Positions 33,713 through 42,487 of a stretch of DNA of 64,000 nucleotides are shown one piece after another. The notes below the pieces were generated by a model, which was not told the origin of the DNA, did no database searches, and saw nothing but the letters and a program-made list of their open reading frames with translations. The stretch is from Pyxidicoccus caerfyrddinensis (lineage in GTDB: Bacteria; Myxococcota; Myxococcia; Myxococcales; Myxococcaceae). Each line of letters opens with the position of its first letter. The first letter of the stretch is position 1. Both the position numbers and the translations under genes were made by a program. The stretch lies in contig NZ_JAAIYA010000005.1 of NCBI RefSeq assembly GCF_010894405.1, positions 434,001-498,000 of the forward strand, written 5' to 3'.

Positions 33713-35019
33713 TGCGGACGTTGGCCATGGTGGTGGTGCTGGGGTGGTGCTCGGGCGCGCTGGCGGCGGAGCCCTCGCGGGTGCTCACGCTGGAGCAGGC
33801 GGAAGTCACCGCGCGCGAGCAGCAGCCGCAGTTGCGCTCGGCGCGGGCAGGCACGGACGCGGCGCGGGCGAGGGTGGACCAGGCGCGCTCGGGGTTCCTG
33901 CCGCAGGTGAGCGGGAATGCGAGCTACGACGTGGGGACGAACCGCGTGGGCACGTCGTCCGGCGGAGTGGTGAGCGGCGGCACGGCGCGGCGCTTCAGCG
34001 CGGGCCTCACCGCCAACCAGCTCCTCTACGACTTCGGCCGTACGTCCGGACGGCTCACGGCATCGCGCCGCTCCGCGGAGGCGCAGGAGGCGACGCAGGC
34101 CCAGACGCTGGAGGATGTGCTGCTCGACGTGCGCGCCTCGTACTTCGACGCGCTGACACAGCGGGCGCTGCTGGACGTGGCGCGCGAGACGCTGGAGAGC
34201 GAGGAGAAGCGCCTGAAGCAGGTGAAGGCCGCGGTGGAGGTGGGGAACCGGCCGGAAATCGACCTGCTCCAGCAGCGCACGGCGCGGGCGAACGCGCAGG
34301 TGCGCTTCATCCAGGCGCGCAACGCGGAGGGCACCGCGAAGGCACAGCTCAACCAGGCGATGGGCGTGGAGGGTTCTACCGACTACGCGGTGGCTGACGT
34401 GGTGGTGGCCCCCGTGGAGGGCGAGGACTCGGCGACCGACGTGCTGGTGGAGCGGGCCCTGGCGGCGCGTGGTGACGTGAAGGCGCGTGAGCTTCAGGTG
34501 CGGGCGCAGGAGGCGCAGGTGGGCGCGACGCGGAGTGACTTCTGGCCCAGCCTCGGCGCCACGGCGGGGGCCACGGACACGGGCACGGACCCGGCGGACG
34601 CGACGTGGAACGTGAGCGGCGGGTTGTCCCTGAGCTGGCCCCTCTTCGAGGGCGGCCGCACGCGCGCGGAGGTGCGTGAGCAGCGCGCGTTGCTGCGCGA
34701 CACGCAGGCCCAGCAGGACGTGCTTCGGCAGCAGGTGCGACTGGAGGTGGAGCAGGCGCGGCTGGCGGTGACGGCCTCGCGCGAGGCGCTCTCCGCGGCG
34801 GAGGAGGCCCTGGTGAATGCGCGCGAGCGGCTGCGGCTGGCCGAGGGGCGCTACCAGGCGGGCGTGGGCAACATCATCGAGCTGAGCGACGCGCAGGTGG
34901 AGTACACCAACGCCGCCGCCCAGCGCGTGCAGGCCACGTACGACCTGGCCACCTCGCGCGCCACGCTGGCCCGGGCGCTGGGGACCCAGCCCCACTCGGT
35001 GGTCGCCATGGCACCGTGA
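33712..35019 (+). CDS. TolC-like outer-membrane efflux protein
   Basis: A 435-residue exported protein (signal MRTLAMVVVLGWCSGALA). Two repeats of the outer-membrane efflux (OEP) fold are visible, each with long Ala/Glu/Arg-rich coiled helices and beta-strand parts. The conserved-looking segments LTLEQAEVTAREQQPQ and RYQAGVGNIIELSDAQVEY mark helix starts. Its ATG shares one base with the permease stop (TGATG), so it belongs to the MacAB operon. It should trimerise to form the exit duct of the pump. Confidence 0.9.
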
Positions 35020-35083
35020 GCGGGCGGGGCGATATGCAGGAGGCGTTCCGGCGTTGAGGGGACGTTTCCTGCAAGGAGCCCTG

Positions 35084-36436
35084 ATGTCCCTCTTCTCGCG
35101 CTGCGTCCTGGGCCTGTCCTTCGCTGTGAGTCTGTCCGGGTGCGCGCAGCACGCGGCACGCACGGAGGCCGTGGTGCCGATGCGCTTCGCACAGGCGCTC
35201 CAGGTCCCCGTGGCAACGACGCTGGCCACCGCGCGCCAGGTGCTGGAGGAGAAGGGGTTCTCCCTGGAGGAGGCGCGGAACTCCGGGCAGCTCGTCACCA
35301 CGTGGAAGGAGACGACGGGCCCCGAGGGCATCAGCCGCGAGCGCTTCCTGGTGACTGGCATCTCCACGGGGCCCGAGCGGTCCGTGGTGCGCATCTTCCG
35401 CATGACGGACGGTGGCTCGCGGCGCAGGGAGCCGGAGCTGGAGGGCGAGGTGGCGGCGCGGGTGGAGGCCGGCCTCGCCTCGGGTGCCATCCGCCGGGAC
35501 ACGCACGCGCTTCCTGCCTCCACGCCGGTGCGCGACGAGGCGTTCTACCTGACGCGGTGGCAGGACGAGCTGCGCTGCCTGCGGAAGGTGCGGGGCCTGG
35601 AGGAGGTGCTGAAGCCGGGGCTGGTGATGCTCATCGGCGAGCAGCTCGGCTCGCGCGAGGCGCCTATGGTGGTGGGGGACGTGGTGTGCCAGGCGGCCGG
35701 GGAGGGGCTGTCCGTGACGCTGGGCCTGTCCATTCCGCACGAGGAGCAGGCCCACATCGACCGGTATCTCGCCAGCGCCGGCACGCCGGTGGACCAGGAT
35801 GCGCTGCTGGAGGGGCACTTCTGGCGGCGGCCGTACCAGGACGGCCGCAGCAGCCGGGCGGTGTTCGACCTCATCGACCGGGTGCGCGCCATGCGCGAGC
35901 TGGGCATGAGCGTGTCGCTGGTGGCCTATGACACGGATGAAGTCCGCGCCAGCGAGCGCGACGCCGTGCTCGCGGACGTCTGGCTGAAGCGCCACGCCGC
36001 GCGGCCCGAGGAGGTGCTCGTGGTGCTGGCGGGCAACGCCCACGTGCGCACCGTCACCGGCGTGCCGTGGGACCGGGACTTCACGCCCATGGCCCACCAC
36101 CTCCAGTCGCTGCAGTCGCTGCGCATCCTCGAGCTGGGCTACGCCCGGGGCAAGCGGTGGGGGTGTGGCCTGGACAACCGGAGCCGACTCGACTGCCGCA
36201 TCGTGGGGGCGGAGCCGGAGCCCCGCGTGGCCGACCATCCGGGCCTGAGCCCCTATGTGCGCTTCTACCCGTCGCCCACGGAGGAGGGCTACCAGGGGCT
36301 GCTCTTCGTGGGTCCGCTGTCGGCGTCGCTTCCCGCGCTCGAGCCAGTCAAGAAGCAGCAGCGGCCCACGGGGGAGATCCGGCCCTCCGCGCCGCCGCCT
36401 CGCTATTACGAGCCTCCACCCCAGCGCGCGCGCTAG
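35084..36436 (+). CDS. Lipoprotein with ChaN/EreA/TIKI-like domain
   Basis: A 450-residue lipoprotein (signal to SLSGC, Cys about residue 20). Residues about 165-330 resemble the ChaN/erythromycin-esterase/TIKI superfamily: VMLIGEQLGSREAPMVV (the GExxG-type motif near the start), LGLSIPHEEQ, and VVLAGNAHVRTVTG with the late His. The last 35 residues are Pro/Arg-rich. This superfamily binds metal or haem or hydrolyses esters; no specific reaction can be assigned. AGGAG upstream supports the start. It lies 64 nt after the TolC gene in the same direction and may be read from the same transcript. It overlaps the convergent DUF2378 gene stop by 4 nt. Confidence 0.65.
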   Translation: MSLFSRCVLGLSFAVSLSGCAQHAARTEAVVPMRFAQALQVPVATTLATARQVLEEKGFSLEEARNSGQLVTTWKETTGPEGISRERFLVTGISTGPERSVVRIFRMTDGGSRRREPELEGEVAARVEAGLASGAIRRDTHALPASTPVRDEAFYLTRWQDELRCLRKVRGLEEVLKPGLVMLIGEQLGSREAPMVVGDVVCQAAGEGLSVTLGLSIPHEEQAHIDRYLASAGTPVDQDALLEGHFWRRPYQDGRSSRAVFDLIDRVRAMRELGMSVSLVAYDTDEVRASERDAVLADVWLKRHAARPEEVLVVLAGNAHVRTVTGVPWDRDFTPMAHHLQSLQSLRILELGYARGKRWGCGLDNRSRLDCRIVGAEPEPRVADHPGLSPYVRFYPSPTEEGYQGLLFVGPLSASLPALEPVKKQQRPTGEIRPSAPPPRYYEPPPQRAR

Positions 36437-37011
36437 AGCGTGACGTGGAAGGTGGTGGTGGCGCGGGCCGCGTCGTGACGGAGGACTGCCACCCGCGCCG
36501 CGCGCGCGCCGGCCTGCTGGAAGGCGGAGGTGAGCAGGCCCCGGATGAAGTGGGGCGGCTCCGCGCGCAGGCCCAAGACGTGGGTGAACTCCACCAGCGG
36601 GCGCACGAGGAGCTCCCAGCCCGCGTCCTCGCTGCGCGGCGTCACCAGGGCGTCGAGGACGTTGTTGGTGGAGCGGATGTTGCGCGACATGCGCAGCAGC
36701 ATCCGCTCCGGGCCCACCACCTTCGCGAAGTCATGCAGGGCGGCGCCCAGCTTCGACTGCTGGACGCACTCGACGAAGCGCTGGCCCAGGGCGTACTGCC
36801 CGGCCTCGGTGCCTGCGAGCAGGCGGATGGCTTCCGGCCACACCGTGTACGGGTAGGCGGCGCGCAGGGAGCGGCCGGCGGAGAGCCCCAACTGCTCCAG
36901 CGCGGCGAGCCTGGCCAGCGTCAGCGGCTCCGCCGCCGCCAGCAGTGCCTCCAGCGCATGTCCGAACACCACCGGCTCGCGACCCACGGGCTGTGCCGTC
37001 ACCGTCTCCAT
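36433..37011 (-). CDS. DUF2378 family protein
   Basis: A 192-residue soluble protein of the myxobacterial paralogous family TIGR02265/DUF2378. Typical features are the VFGHALEALL opening, the YPYTVWPEAIRLLAG segment at about 53-67, GQRFVECVQQSKLGAAL, and a C-terminal FIRGLLTSAFQQAGARAARVAVLRH stretch. The function is not known; the family occurs in many copies per genome. It is convergent with the ChaN-like lipoprotein gene, stops overlapping by 4 nt, and divergent from the esterase gene. It has no signal peptide. Confidence 0.85.
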   Translation of the reverse strand: METVTAQPVGREPVVFGHALEALLAAAEPLTLARLAALEQLGLSAGRSLRAAYPYTVWPEAIRLLAGTEAGQYALGQRFVECVQQSKLGAALHDFAKVVGPERMLLRMSRNIRSTNNVLDALVTPRSEDAGWELLVRPLVEFTHVLGLRAEPPHFIRGLLTSAFQQAGARAARVAVLRHDAARATTTFHVTL

Positions 37012-37167
37012 CCGTCACCTCTGTCAGCTCGGGTGCCGGAGGCACCGCTGGGGAGACTTGTGGATAGCAAGGGCCGTGTTTCAGTGCCTTGCGGTCGTGT
37101 TTCGGGAGATGTCGGCGTGGCATCCTGGGTAGCGGAGCCATCCTGACGGAGTACACGCGAGGTGCAG

Positions 37168-38070
37168 ATGCGGGCAGCAATCGTGGCAGGGGTGTTGGGC
37201 CTGGTGACGGCGTGCGCGGGCACGCGTGAGTCCACGGGAGTCACGGCGAAGGCGGAGGCCGAGGAGGGACGGCCCATCGTCATCGCGCGCTCGTACACGC
37301 TGGAGTCGAGCGTGCTGAAGGAGACCCGGCGCATCAACGTGTACCTGCCGCCGGGCTACACGAAGGGGCAGGGCCGCCTGCCGGTGCTGTACCTCCTGGA
37401 CGGTGGGGAGCAGGAGGACTTCCCGCACATCGCTGGCCTCGCTCAGCTGGGGAGCCTCGGCCAGACCATTCGGGACATGATTGTCGTGGGCATCGAGGAG
37501 ACGGACCGCAGGCGGGACTTCACCTACCCGACGTCGGTGCCCGACGAGAAGAAGGCGCTGCCGACGACGGGAGGCTCCGCGGCCTTCCGCGAGTTCATCG
37601 CCCGCGAGCTGAAGCCCTGGGTGGAGGCGCGCTACCGCACAAGCGGTGAGTCCTTCCTCATCGGCGAGTCCCTGGCGGGCCTCTTCATCGTGGAGACCTT
37701 CCTGCGCCAGCCGGACCTCTTCAGCGGCTACATCGCCGTGAGCCCGAGCCTCTGGTGGAGCAACCAGTTACTCTCGAAGGATGCGCCCACGCTCCTGCGG
37801 GCGCATCCCGCCGGTCCGCGCGTGCTCTTCCTGACCATGGGCAACGAGGGGGGCGAGATGCCGGAGATGCAGCAGGGCCTGGACGTCTTCGTCGCCGCCC
37901 TGAAGGCGTACACGCCCGAGGGGCTGCAGTGGCACTACGAGCCCATGCCCAACGAGTACCACCACACCATCTTCCACCCGGCCGCGCTCACGGCGCTGCG
38001 CAAGCTGCTGCCCGTGCCCCCGGAGCCGCCCGCGAAGGAGGCTGCGCCTTCGACCTCCGCGACGCCCTGA
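37168..38070 (+). CDS. Secreted esterase of the enterochelin-esterase (Fes/IroE) type
   Basis: A 300-residue lipoprotein-like exported protein (signal GVLGLVTACAG). The alpha/beta-hydrolase domain fits the putative esterase family (PF00756): INVYLPPGYTKG, VLYLLDGGEQ, a nucleophile elbow LIGESLAGLF (Ser in G-E-S-L-A-G), and the HHTIFHPAAL segment with the catalytic His. The likely reaction is cleavage of ester-linked siderophores or carbohydrate esters outside the cytoplasm. A GTG six bases upstream is an alternative start. The C-terminus is Pro/Ala/Ser-rich. Its iron role is not supported by neighbours, since no siderophore genes are visible. Confidence 0.8.
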   Translation: MRAAIVAGVLGLVTACAGTRESTGVTAKAEAEEGRPIVIARSYTLESSVLKETRRINVYLPPGYTKGQGRLPVLYLLDGGEQEDFPHIAGLAQLGSLGQTIRDMIVVGIEETDRRRDFTYPTSVPDEKKALPTTGGSAAFREFIARELKPWVEARYRTSGESFLIGESLAGLFIVETFLRQPDLFSGYIAVSPSLWWSNQLLSKDAPTLLRAHPAGPRVLFLTMGNEGGEMPEMQQGLDVFVAALKAYTPEGLQWHYEPMPNEYHHTIFHPAALTALRKLLPVPPEPPAKEAAPSTSATP

Positions 38071-38232
38071 GCGGAGTGGCTCATGCGATTGCGTCGGTCG
38101 GGCTGTCGGACGAGCAATACAAGAGGGCCGTGAGGGGTCTTCACTCTGCCCGGCGTAATCCTCTGACGCGCTCCCGTACTCCAGGCATCTCGACTCCACG
38201 GGTGAGCGGGTGATTCACGCCGCTCAACACTC

Positions 38233-38508
38233 ATGCCCTGCGTCCGGAAGATGAACGCCGTCCAGGTCGTGAAGTGCATCGATGACCAAGCGTCGAGGGA
38301 GGTGCGGTACTGGACGCCGGAAGATGGGCGGCCGGAGAAGACGGGGCAGTACCGTGCCGTCTACGGCATGCGCATCGACGCTGACCGGGTCGGCGCCACG
38401 CGGCTGTTGCGTCCCCAGGGGTGGACCATCTCGCTCATCGTGTCCGATGAGGTCCGGACCGCCCTGTCGCGCCTGGGCGCCACGGGCGTCAGGTTCGAGG
38501 AGGTTTGA
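38233..38508 (+). CDS. Truncated Imm11-type (MXAN_0049) immunity protein
   Basis: A 91-residue protein equal to the C-terminal half of the Imm11/MXAN_0049 immunity family. The conserved core is complete: NAVQVVKCIDDQAS, YWTPEDGRPEKTGQYR, GMRIDADRVG, LLRPQGWTISLIVSDEVR and TGVRFEEV. Full members are about 190 residues, and the N-terminal half is missing. No sign of it was seen in the 160 nt upstream, nor is any toxin gene adjacent. It looks like a remnant or orphan immunity gene. The 3' end overlaps the convergent chemoreceptor gene by 20 nt. A start at 38251 is also possible. It may be a pseudogene. Confidence 0.7.
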   Translation: MPCVRKMNAVQVVKCIDDQASREVRYWTPEDGRPEKTGQYRAVYGMRIDADRVGATRLLRPQGWTISLIVSDEVRTALSRLGATGVRFEEV

Positions 38509-40147
38509 CCCCAACCACCCGCGCCGTGAAACGCGCGGCCAGCTCCTTCAGCCGCGAGGCCCGCGAGTGCAGGTCCTCCACGGAGCGGGCAATCTGCTGC
38601 ACTCCCGCCACCGACTCCGTGGAGCGCACGGAGAGCTGCTGGATGCGCCCGGCGATGCTCTCCCCGGAGGCGGACTGACGCGCGTTCTCCTCCGCCATCC
38701 GCTCCACGTGCGCCTCAATCTCCCGCACCCCGGCCACCAGCCGCGAGAGCGCATCTCCCGCCGCGGAGGACAGGCCCAGGCCCTCGCGCACCTTCGCCGT
38801 GCCCTGCCGCATCAACTCCGCCGCCGCCGCCGTGTCCGTCTCGCTCTGGCTCAAGAGTGACTGCACCTGCCCCGCGGCGTCGCGCGTGCGGGTCGCCAGC
38901 TTGCGCACCTCGCCCGCCACCACCGAGAAGCCCTTGCCGTGCTGGCCCGCGCGCGCCGCTTCAATCGCCGTGTTCACCGCCAGCATCTGCGTCTCGTCCG
39001 CCACCTGCTGGATGAGCCGCAGCATGTCCCCCGTCACCCGCCCGGATGCCTGCAGCCGCGCCACCGTCTGCGCCGAGCGCTCCACCACCTCCACGATTTC
39101 CGCCATCTTCTTCGACGCGTGGCCCACCGCCGTGCCGCCCTCGCGCGCCACCTCGCCGTTGTCCGCCGCCGTCTCCGCCGCCGTGCGCGCCGCCTCCGCG
39201 CCCTGCGACACCCGCGCGCTCATCCCCTGCACCGCCTCCGCCGCGCGCTGCAGTGACTCCGACTGCTCCCGCGTGGTGAGCGACAGCGCGTCCGCCGACA
39301 CCCGGATGCGCTCCGCGTCCGTCGCCGTGGCCCCCGCCGCCTCCACCAGCGCCCCCACCACCTCGCGCAACTCCGCCACCATGCCGTTGAAGGCCTCCGT
39401 CAGCCGGCCCACCTCGTCCGCCGAGGGCACCTCCAACCGCACGTCCAGCTCTCCCCGGGACACCCGGTGCGCCGCGTCCGCCAGCGCCCGCACCGGCTTC
39501 ACCACCCGCCGCGACACGTACACCCCCGCCAGCAGCGCCAGCACCAGCGCGCCGCCCACCGCCACCAGGATGCGCCGGCGCACCTCGGCCACCTCCCGGT
39601 CGATGTCCTCCACGTACACGCCCGTGCCCAGCACCCACCCCCACGGCTGGAAGAGCTTCACGTAGCTCTCCTTGGGAATGGCGTCCGGCGAGCCCGGCCG
39701 CGTGGCCTCGTACGCCACCGAGCCCTCACCCCGCGTCCGCGCCAGCTTCACGATGTCCACGAACACCGGCCGGCCCCGCACGTCCCGATAGCCGGTGAGG
39801 TCCTTGCCCAGCATCGCCGGCAGGTGCGGGTGCATGATGAGCCGGGTGTCCAGGTCGTTGACCCAGAAGTACTCCACCTCCGAGTAGCGAAGCCCCTGCA
39901 GCAGCGCCGCCGCCTGGGCCTGCGCCTCCTGCCGCGTCAGCGTCCCGGCGCGCTCCCTCGCCTCGTAGGATTGCAGGATGCCGTAGGCCGTCTCCACCGC
40001 CTGCCGCAGGCCCCGCACCCGGTCCTCGTGGAGCTGCGCCCGCAGCTGCGGCAGCACGTAGCCGAGGATGGCGAGCAGCAGTGGCAGCGCCACCACGCCC
40101 ATCGCCACGCAGAGCTTCACCAGCAGGCTTTGCCTTCCAAGCGACAT
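38489..40147 (-). CDS. Methyl-accepting chemotaxis protein
   Basis: A 552-residue transmembrane chemoreceptor: TM1 (about 10-32), a periplasmic single Cache-type sensor (about 35-180, with EYFWVNDLDTRLIMHP and WGWVLGTGVYVEDID), TM2 (about 192-211), HAMP, then the MCP signalling domain with the hairpin tip around VADETQMLAVNTAIEAARAG and KGFSVVAGEVRKLATRT. The FWVN...MHP pattern is typical of sCache_2 sensors for small organic acids. No C-terminal CheR/CheB tether pentapeptide is present. No other che genes are nearby, so it works with a distant pathway. The reading frame extends upstream, but family similarity begins at this start. Confidence 0.9.
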   Translation of the reverse strand: MSLGRQSLLVKLCVAMGVVALPLLLAILGYVLPQLRAQLHEDRVRGLRQAVETAYGILQSYEARERAGTLTRQEAQAQAAALLQGLRYSEVEYFWVNDLDTRLIMHPHLPAMLGKDLTGYRDVRGRPVFVDIVKLARTRGEGSVAYEATRPGSPDAIPKESYVKLFQPWGWVLGTGVYVEDIDREVAEVRRRILVAVGGALVLALLAGVYVSRRVVKPVRALADAAHRVSRGELDVRLEVPSADEVGRLTEAFNGMVAELREVVGALVEAAGATATDAERIRVSADALSLTTREQSESLQRAAEAVQGMSARVSQGAEAARTAAETAADNGEVAREGGTAVGHASKKMAEIVEVVERSAQTVARLQASGRVTGDMLRLIQQVADETQMLAVNTAIEAARAGQHGKGFSVVAGEVRKLATRTRDAAGQVQSLLSQSETDTAAAAELMRQGTAKVREGLGLSSAAGDALSRLVAGVREIEAHVERMAEENARQSASGESIAGRIQQLSVRSTESVAGVQQIARSVEDLHSRASRLKELAARFTARVVGVKPPRT

Positions 40148-40561
40148 CGACCCACGAGCGTAGCCCCTGCGGGCCCGCACCGCGCAGGCTCGGGGGCCTG
40201 CCTCCCTGGCTGGCCTCGCCTGGCCGCCCGCTTCAGGGCCTCCGGAGTGCTCGCGCGCGTCCAACCCTGGGGGGAGGAACCGGTCGCAGGACTTGCCGGA
40301 GCCGTAGGAAAGTCGCCGTCCAACGTTATAGGTCACCCGTGTTCCGGGGCCTCCCAGCGTGCGGGGGGGGCCCCTGAACCGTTCCCCCGAGGGGCGTGGC
40401 GTCGAGGGAAGGCCGCTCCGAAAGCGCCCATCCGAACCCCGAGAGTCCACCTCGTGGGCAGCAACCCTACGGGTGAACAACTTGAGGCTGACCCGGCAAG
40501 TTCTGTCTGTCTGCCTCCATACGTCCTATGCCAGCGGCCGAACGTTTCGGGTTGGTAAGGC
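40148..40561. other. Gene-free interval of 414 nt
   Basis: No open frame with the genome's codon bias was found. The stretch contains several G- and C-runs and short inverted repeats but no recognised riboswitch, tRNA or terminator. It must carry the promoters of the chemoreceptor (leftward) and the XRE regulator (rightward); no clear -35/-10 pair was recognised. Confidence 0.5.
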
Positions 40562-40933
40562 ATGGACAAGAAACTCGCAACCACCATCGGAGCAGCGGCG
40601 CGCGCCGCCCGGACCCGCCTGGAACTCACGCAGGCCGACGTGGCCGAGCGCATCGATGTGGCCACCGAGGTCTACGGGCGCCTGGAGCGCGGCGGCATGC
40701 TCCCCAGCGTGCAGACGCTGCTGAAGCTGTGTCACGAGCTGCACGTCTCCGCGGACGAGCTGCTGGGCCTGTCCGCCTCGCACGGCGCCTCCAACGCCTC
40801 GCGCGCCAGCGAGCCGCCTCCCTCTCCACAAGAGCGGCCCGAGGTGCGGCGCCTGCTGCGCACCGTGCGTCAGCTGGAGCCCTCGAAGGTGAAGCTGCTG
40901 GGCCTCGTCGCCAACGCGCTGGGGCGGCGCTGA
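40562..40933 (+). CDS. XRE-family helix-turn-helix regulator
   Basis: A 123-residue protein. Residues about 10-65 form a lambda-repressor-type HTH (IGAAARAARTRLELTQADVA, then VATEVYGRLERGGMLPSVQTLLKLC). A Ser/Pro-rich linker leads to a short helical C-terminus (EVRRLLRTVRQLEPSKVKLLGL), probably for dimerisation. It is transcribed alone and convergent with the hybrid kinase operon. The target is unknown. GGTAAGGC lies directly before the ATG, a weak ribosome site. Confidence 0.85.
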   Translation: MDKKLATTIGAAARAARTRLELTQADVAERIDVATEVYGRLERGGMLPSVQTLLKLCHELHVSADELLGLSASHGASNASRASEPPPSPQERPEVRRLLRTVRQLEPSKVKLLGLVANALGRR

Positions 40934-40957
40934 AGCAAAGCTCCCCGCCGTCCCCCC

Positions 40958-42487
40958 TCACAACGTCGAGATGAGCCGATCCAGCTCGTCTGGCTTCACC
41001 GGCTTGACGAGGTGCCGGTCGAACCCCGCGCGTAGCGCGCGGTCATGACCCTCCGGACCGCCGTAGCCCGTAATCGCCACCAGGCGGATGGTCTGCCCCA
41101 CCCGCGAGCGCAGCTCCTCCGCCACCCGGTACCCGTCCATCCCCGGCAGGCCGATGTCCACCAGCGCCAGCTCCGGTGACTGCGTCAGCGCCAGCGCCAG
41201 CCCTTGCAGGCCGTCCGGCGCCACCGCCACCTGGTGACCCCACAGCTCGAGCAAGTCCCTCATGGCCTGGCGCGCGTCCGAGTTGTCCTCCACCAGGAGG
41301 ATGCGCCGCCCGCCGCGCCGCGTGTACGCGCCGTTGCCGCTGTCGGCGGGCACGGTCACCTCGTGCAGCAGTGGCAGCTTCACCACGAACTCGCTGCCCC
41401 GTCCCGGGCCGTCGCTGAAGGCGTGCACCTCGCCGCCGTGCATCCGCACCAGCTTGCGCACCAGCGTCAGGCCGATGCCCAGTCCCCCGCGCGAGCGCTC
41501 CAGGGACGTGTCCGCCTGGGCGAACAGGTCGAAGATGTAGGGCAGCACGTCCGCGGGGATGCCGATGCCGGTGTCCTTCACCCGCACCACCGCCTTCGCC
41601 GAGCCGTCCACGCCCTCCCGCTCCACGCGCACGCTGATGTGGCCGCCGTCCGTGTACTTGGAGGCGTTGTCCAGCAGGTTGGTGAAGACCTGCTCCAGCC
41701 GGGTGGCGTCCGCCTGCACCCACAGCGGGCCCGGGGGCGGCGACACGTCCAGTCCCAGCCCGCGCGACTCGGCCATGGGACGCGCCACCTGGAGCACCTG
41801 CTGGAGGATGGCGACCAGGTCCACCCGGGTGGGGCGCAGCTCCACCTTGTCGCGCGTAATCCGGCTCACGTCGAGCAGGTCGTCCACCAGCCGCGCCAGG
41901 TGGTGCGTCTGGCGCTGGATGATGCCGCGCATGCGCGACTCCTTGGGGTCGTCCGCGGGCTTGCGCTCCAGGATGCCAATGGCCGTCATGATGGCGGCCA
42001 GCGGGTTGCGCAATTCGTGCGCGAGCATGGCGAGGAACTCGTCCTTGCGGCGGTCCATCTCCGCCAGCTCCTCGGCGCGCAGGCGCGCGACCTGCTCCGC
42101 GTGGCGCAGGCGCAAGAGCGACTTCACCGTGGCGATGAGCTCCGAGGCCTCGAAGGGCTGGGTGAGGTACGCGTCCGCGCCGCCATCCAGGGCGCGCACC
42201 TTCTTGTCGGAGCTGACGAAGGTGGCGGAGGTGTGCAGCACGGCCATGGCGGCGGTGCCGGGGTTGGCGCGCAGCCGCGCGCAGACTTCATAGCCGCTGA
42301 TGTCCGGCAGCTTCACGTCCAGGACGATGACGTCCGGGCGGTGCTGCTCCGCCATGAGGAGCGCCGCCATGCCGGTGGCGGCCTCCAGCACTTTGAAGCC
42401 CGACATCTCCAGGATGCGGTTGACGAGGTAGCGGTTGGCGTCATCGTCGTTGACGTTGAGGACGGTGGCCAGCTTGGGGTCAACCAC
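40958..42487 (-). CDS. Hybrid histidine kinase REC-HisKA-HATPase-REC
   Basis: A 509-residue soluble kinase with no sensor domain of its own. Order: receiver (about 7-125, with the phospho-Asp in VIVLDVKLPD), a short coil, HisKA with FLAMLAHELRNPLAA (His about 157), HATPase with NLLDNASKYTD, DTGIGIP and GGLGIGLTLVRK, then a second receiver (about 390-505, ILLVEDNSDA, ALVDIGLPGMDGY, LVKPVKPDE). Input therefore comes by phosphotransfer or protein contact. It overlaps the preceding hybrid kinase by 8 nt and is the last gene of the B12-sensor operon. It may act as a phosphorelay node receiving signal from that kinase. Confidence 0.9.
   Translation of the reverse strand: MVDPKLATVLNVNDDDANRYLVNRILEMSGFKVLEAATGMAALLMAEQHRPDVIVLDVKLPDISGYEVCARLRANPGTAAMAVLHTSATFVSSDKKVRALDGGADAYLTQPFEASELIATVKSLLRLRHAEQVARLRAEELAEMDRRKDEFLAMLAHELRNPLAAIMTAIGILERKPADDPKESRMRGIIQRQTHHLARLVDDLLDVSRITRDKVELRPTRVDLVAILQQVLQVARPMAESRGLGLDVSPPPGPLWVQADATRLEQVFTNLLDNASKYTDGGHISVRVEREGVDGSAKAVVRVKDTGIGIPADVLPYIFDLFAQADTSLERSRGGLGIGLTLVRKLVRMHGGEVHAFSDGPGRGSEFVVKLPLLHEVTVPADSGNGAYTRRGGRRILLVEDNSDARQAMRDLLELWGHQVAVAPDGLQGLALALTQSPELALVDIGLPGMDGYRVAEELRSRVGQTIRLVAITGYGGPEGHDRALRAGFDRHLVKPVKPDELDRLISTL

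Noticed and set aside
40148..40561. Possible riboswitch in the interval before the XRE gene
   Set aside because: G/C-runs and the AACCCTACGGGTGA-like stretch were compared by eye with SAM, cobalamin, c-di-GMP and guanidine consensus cores; none fits.
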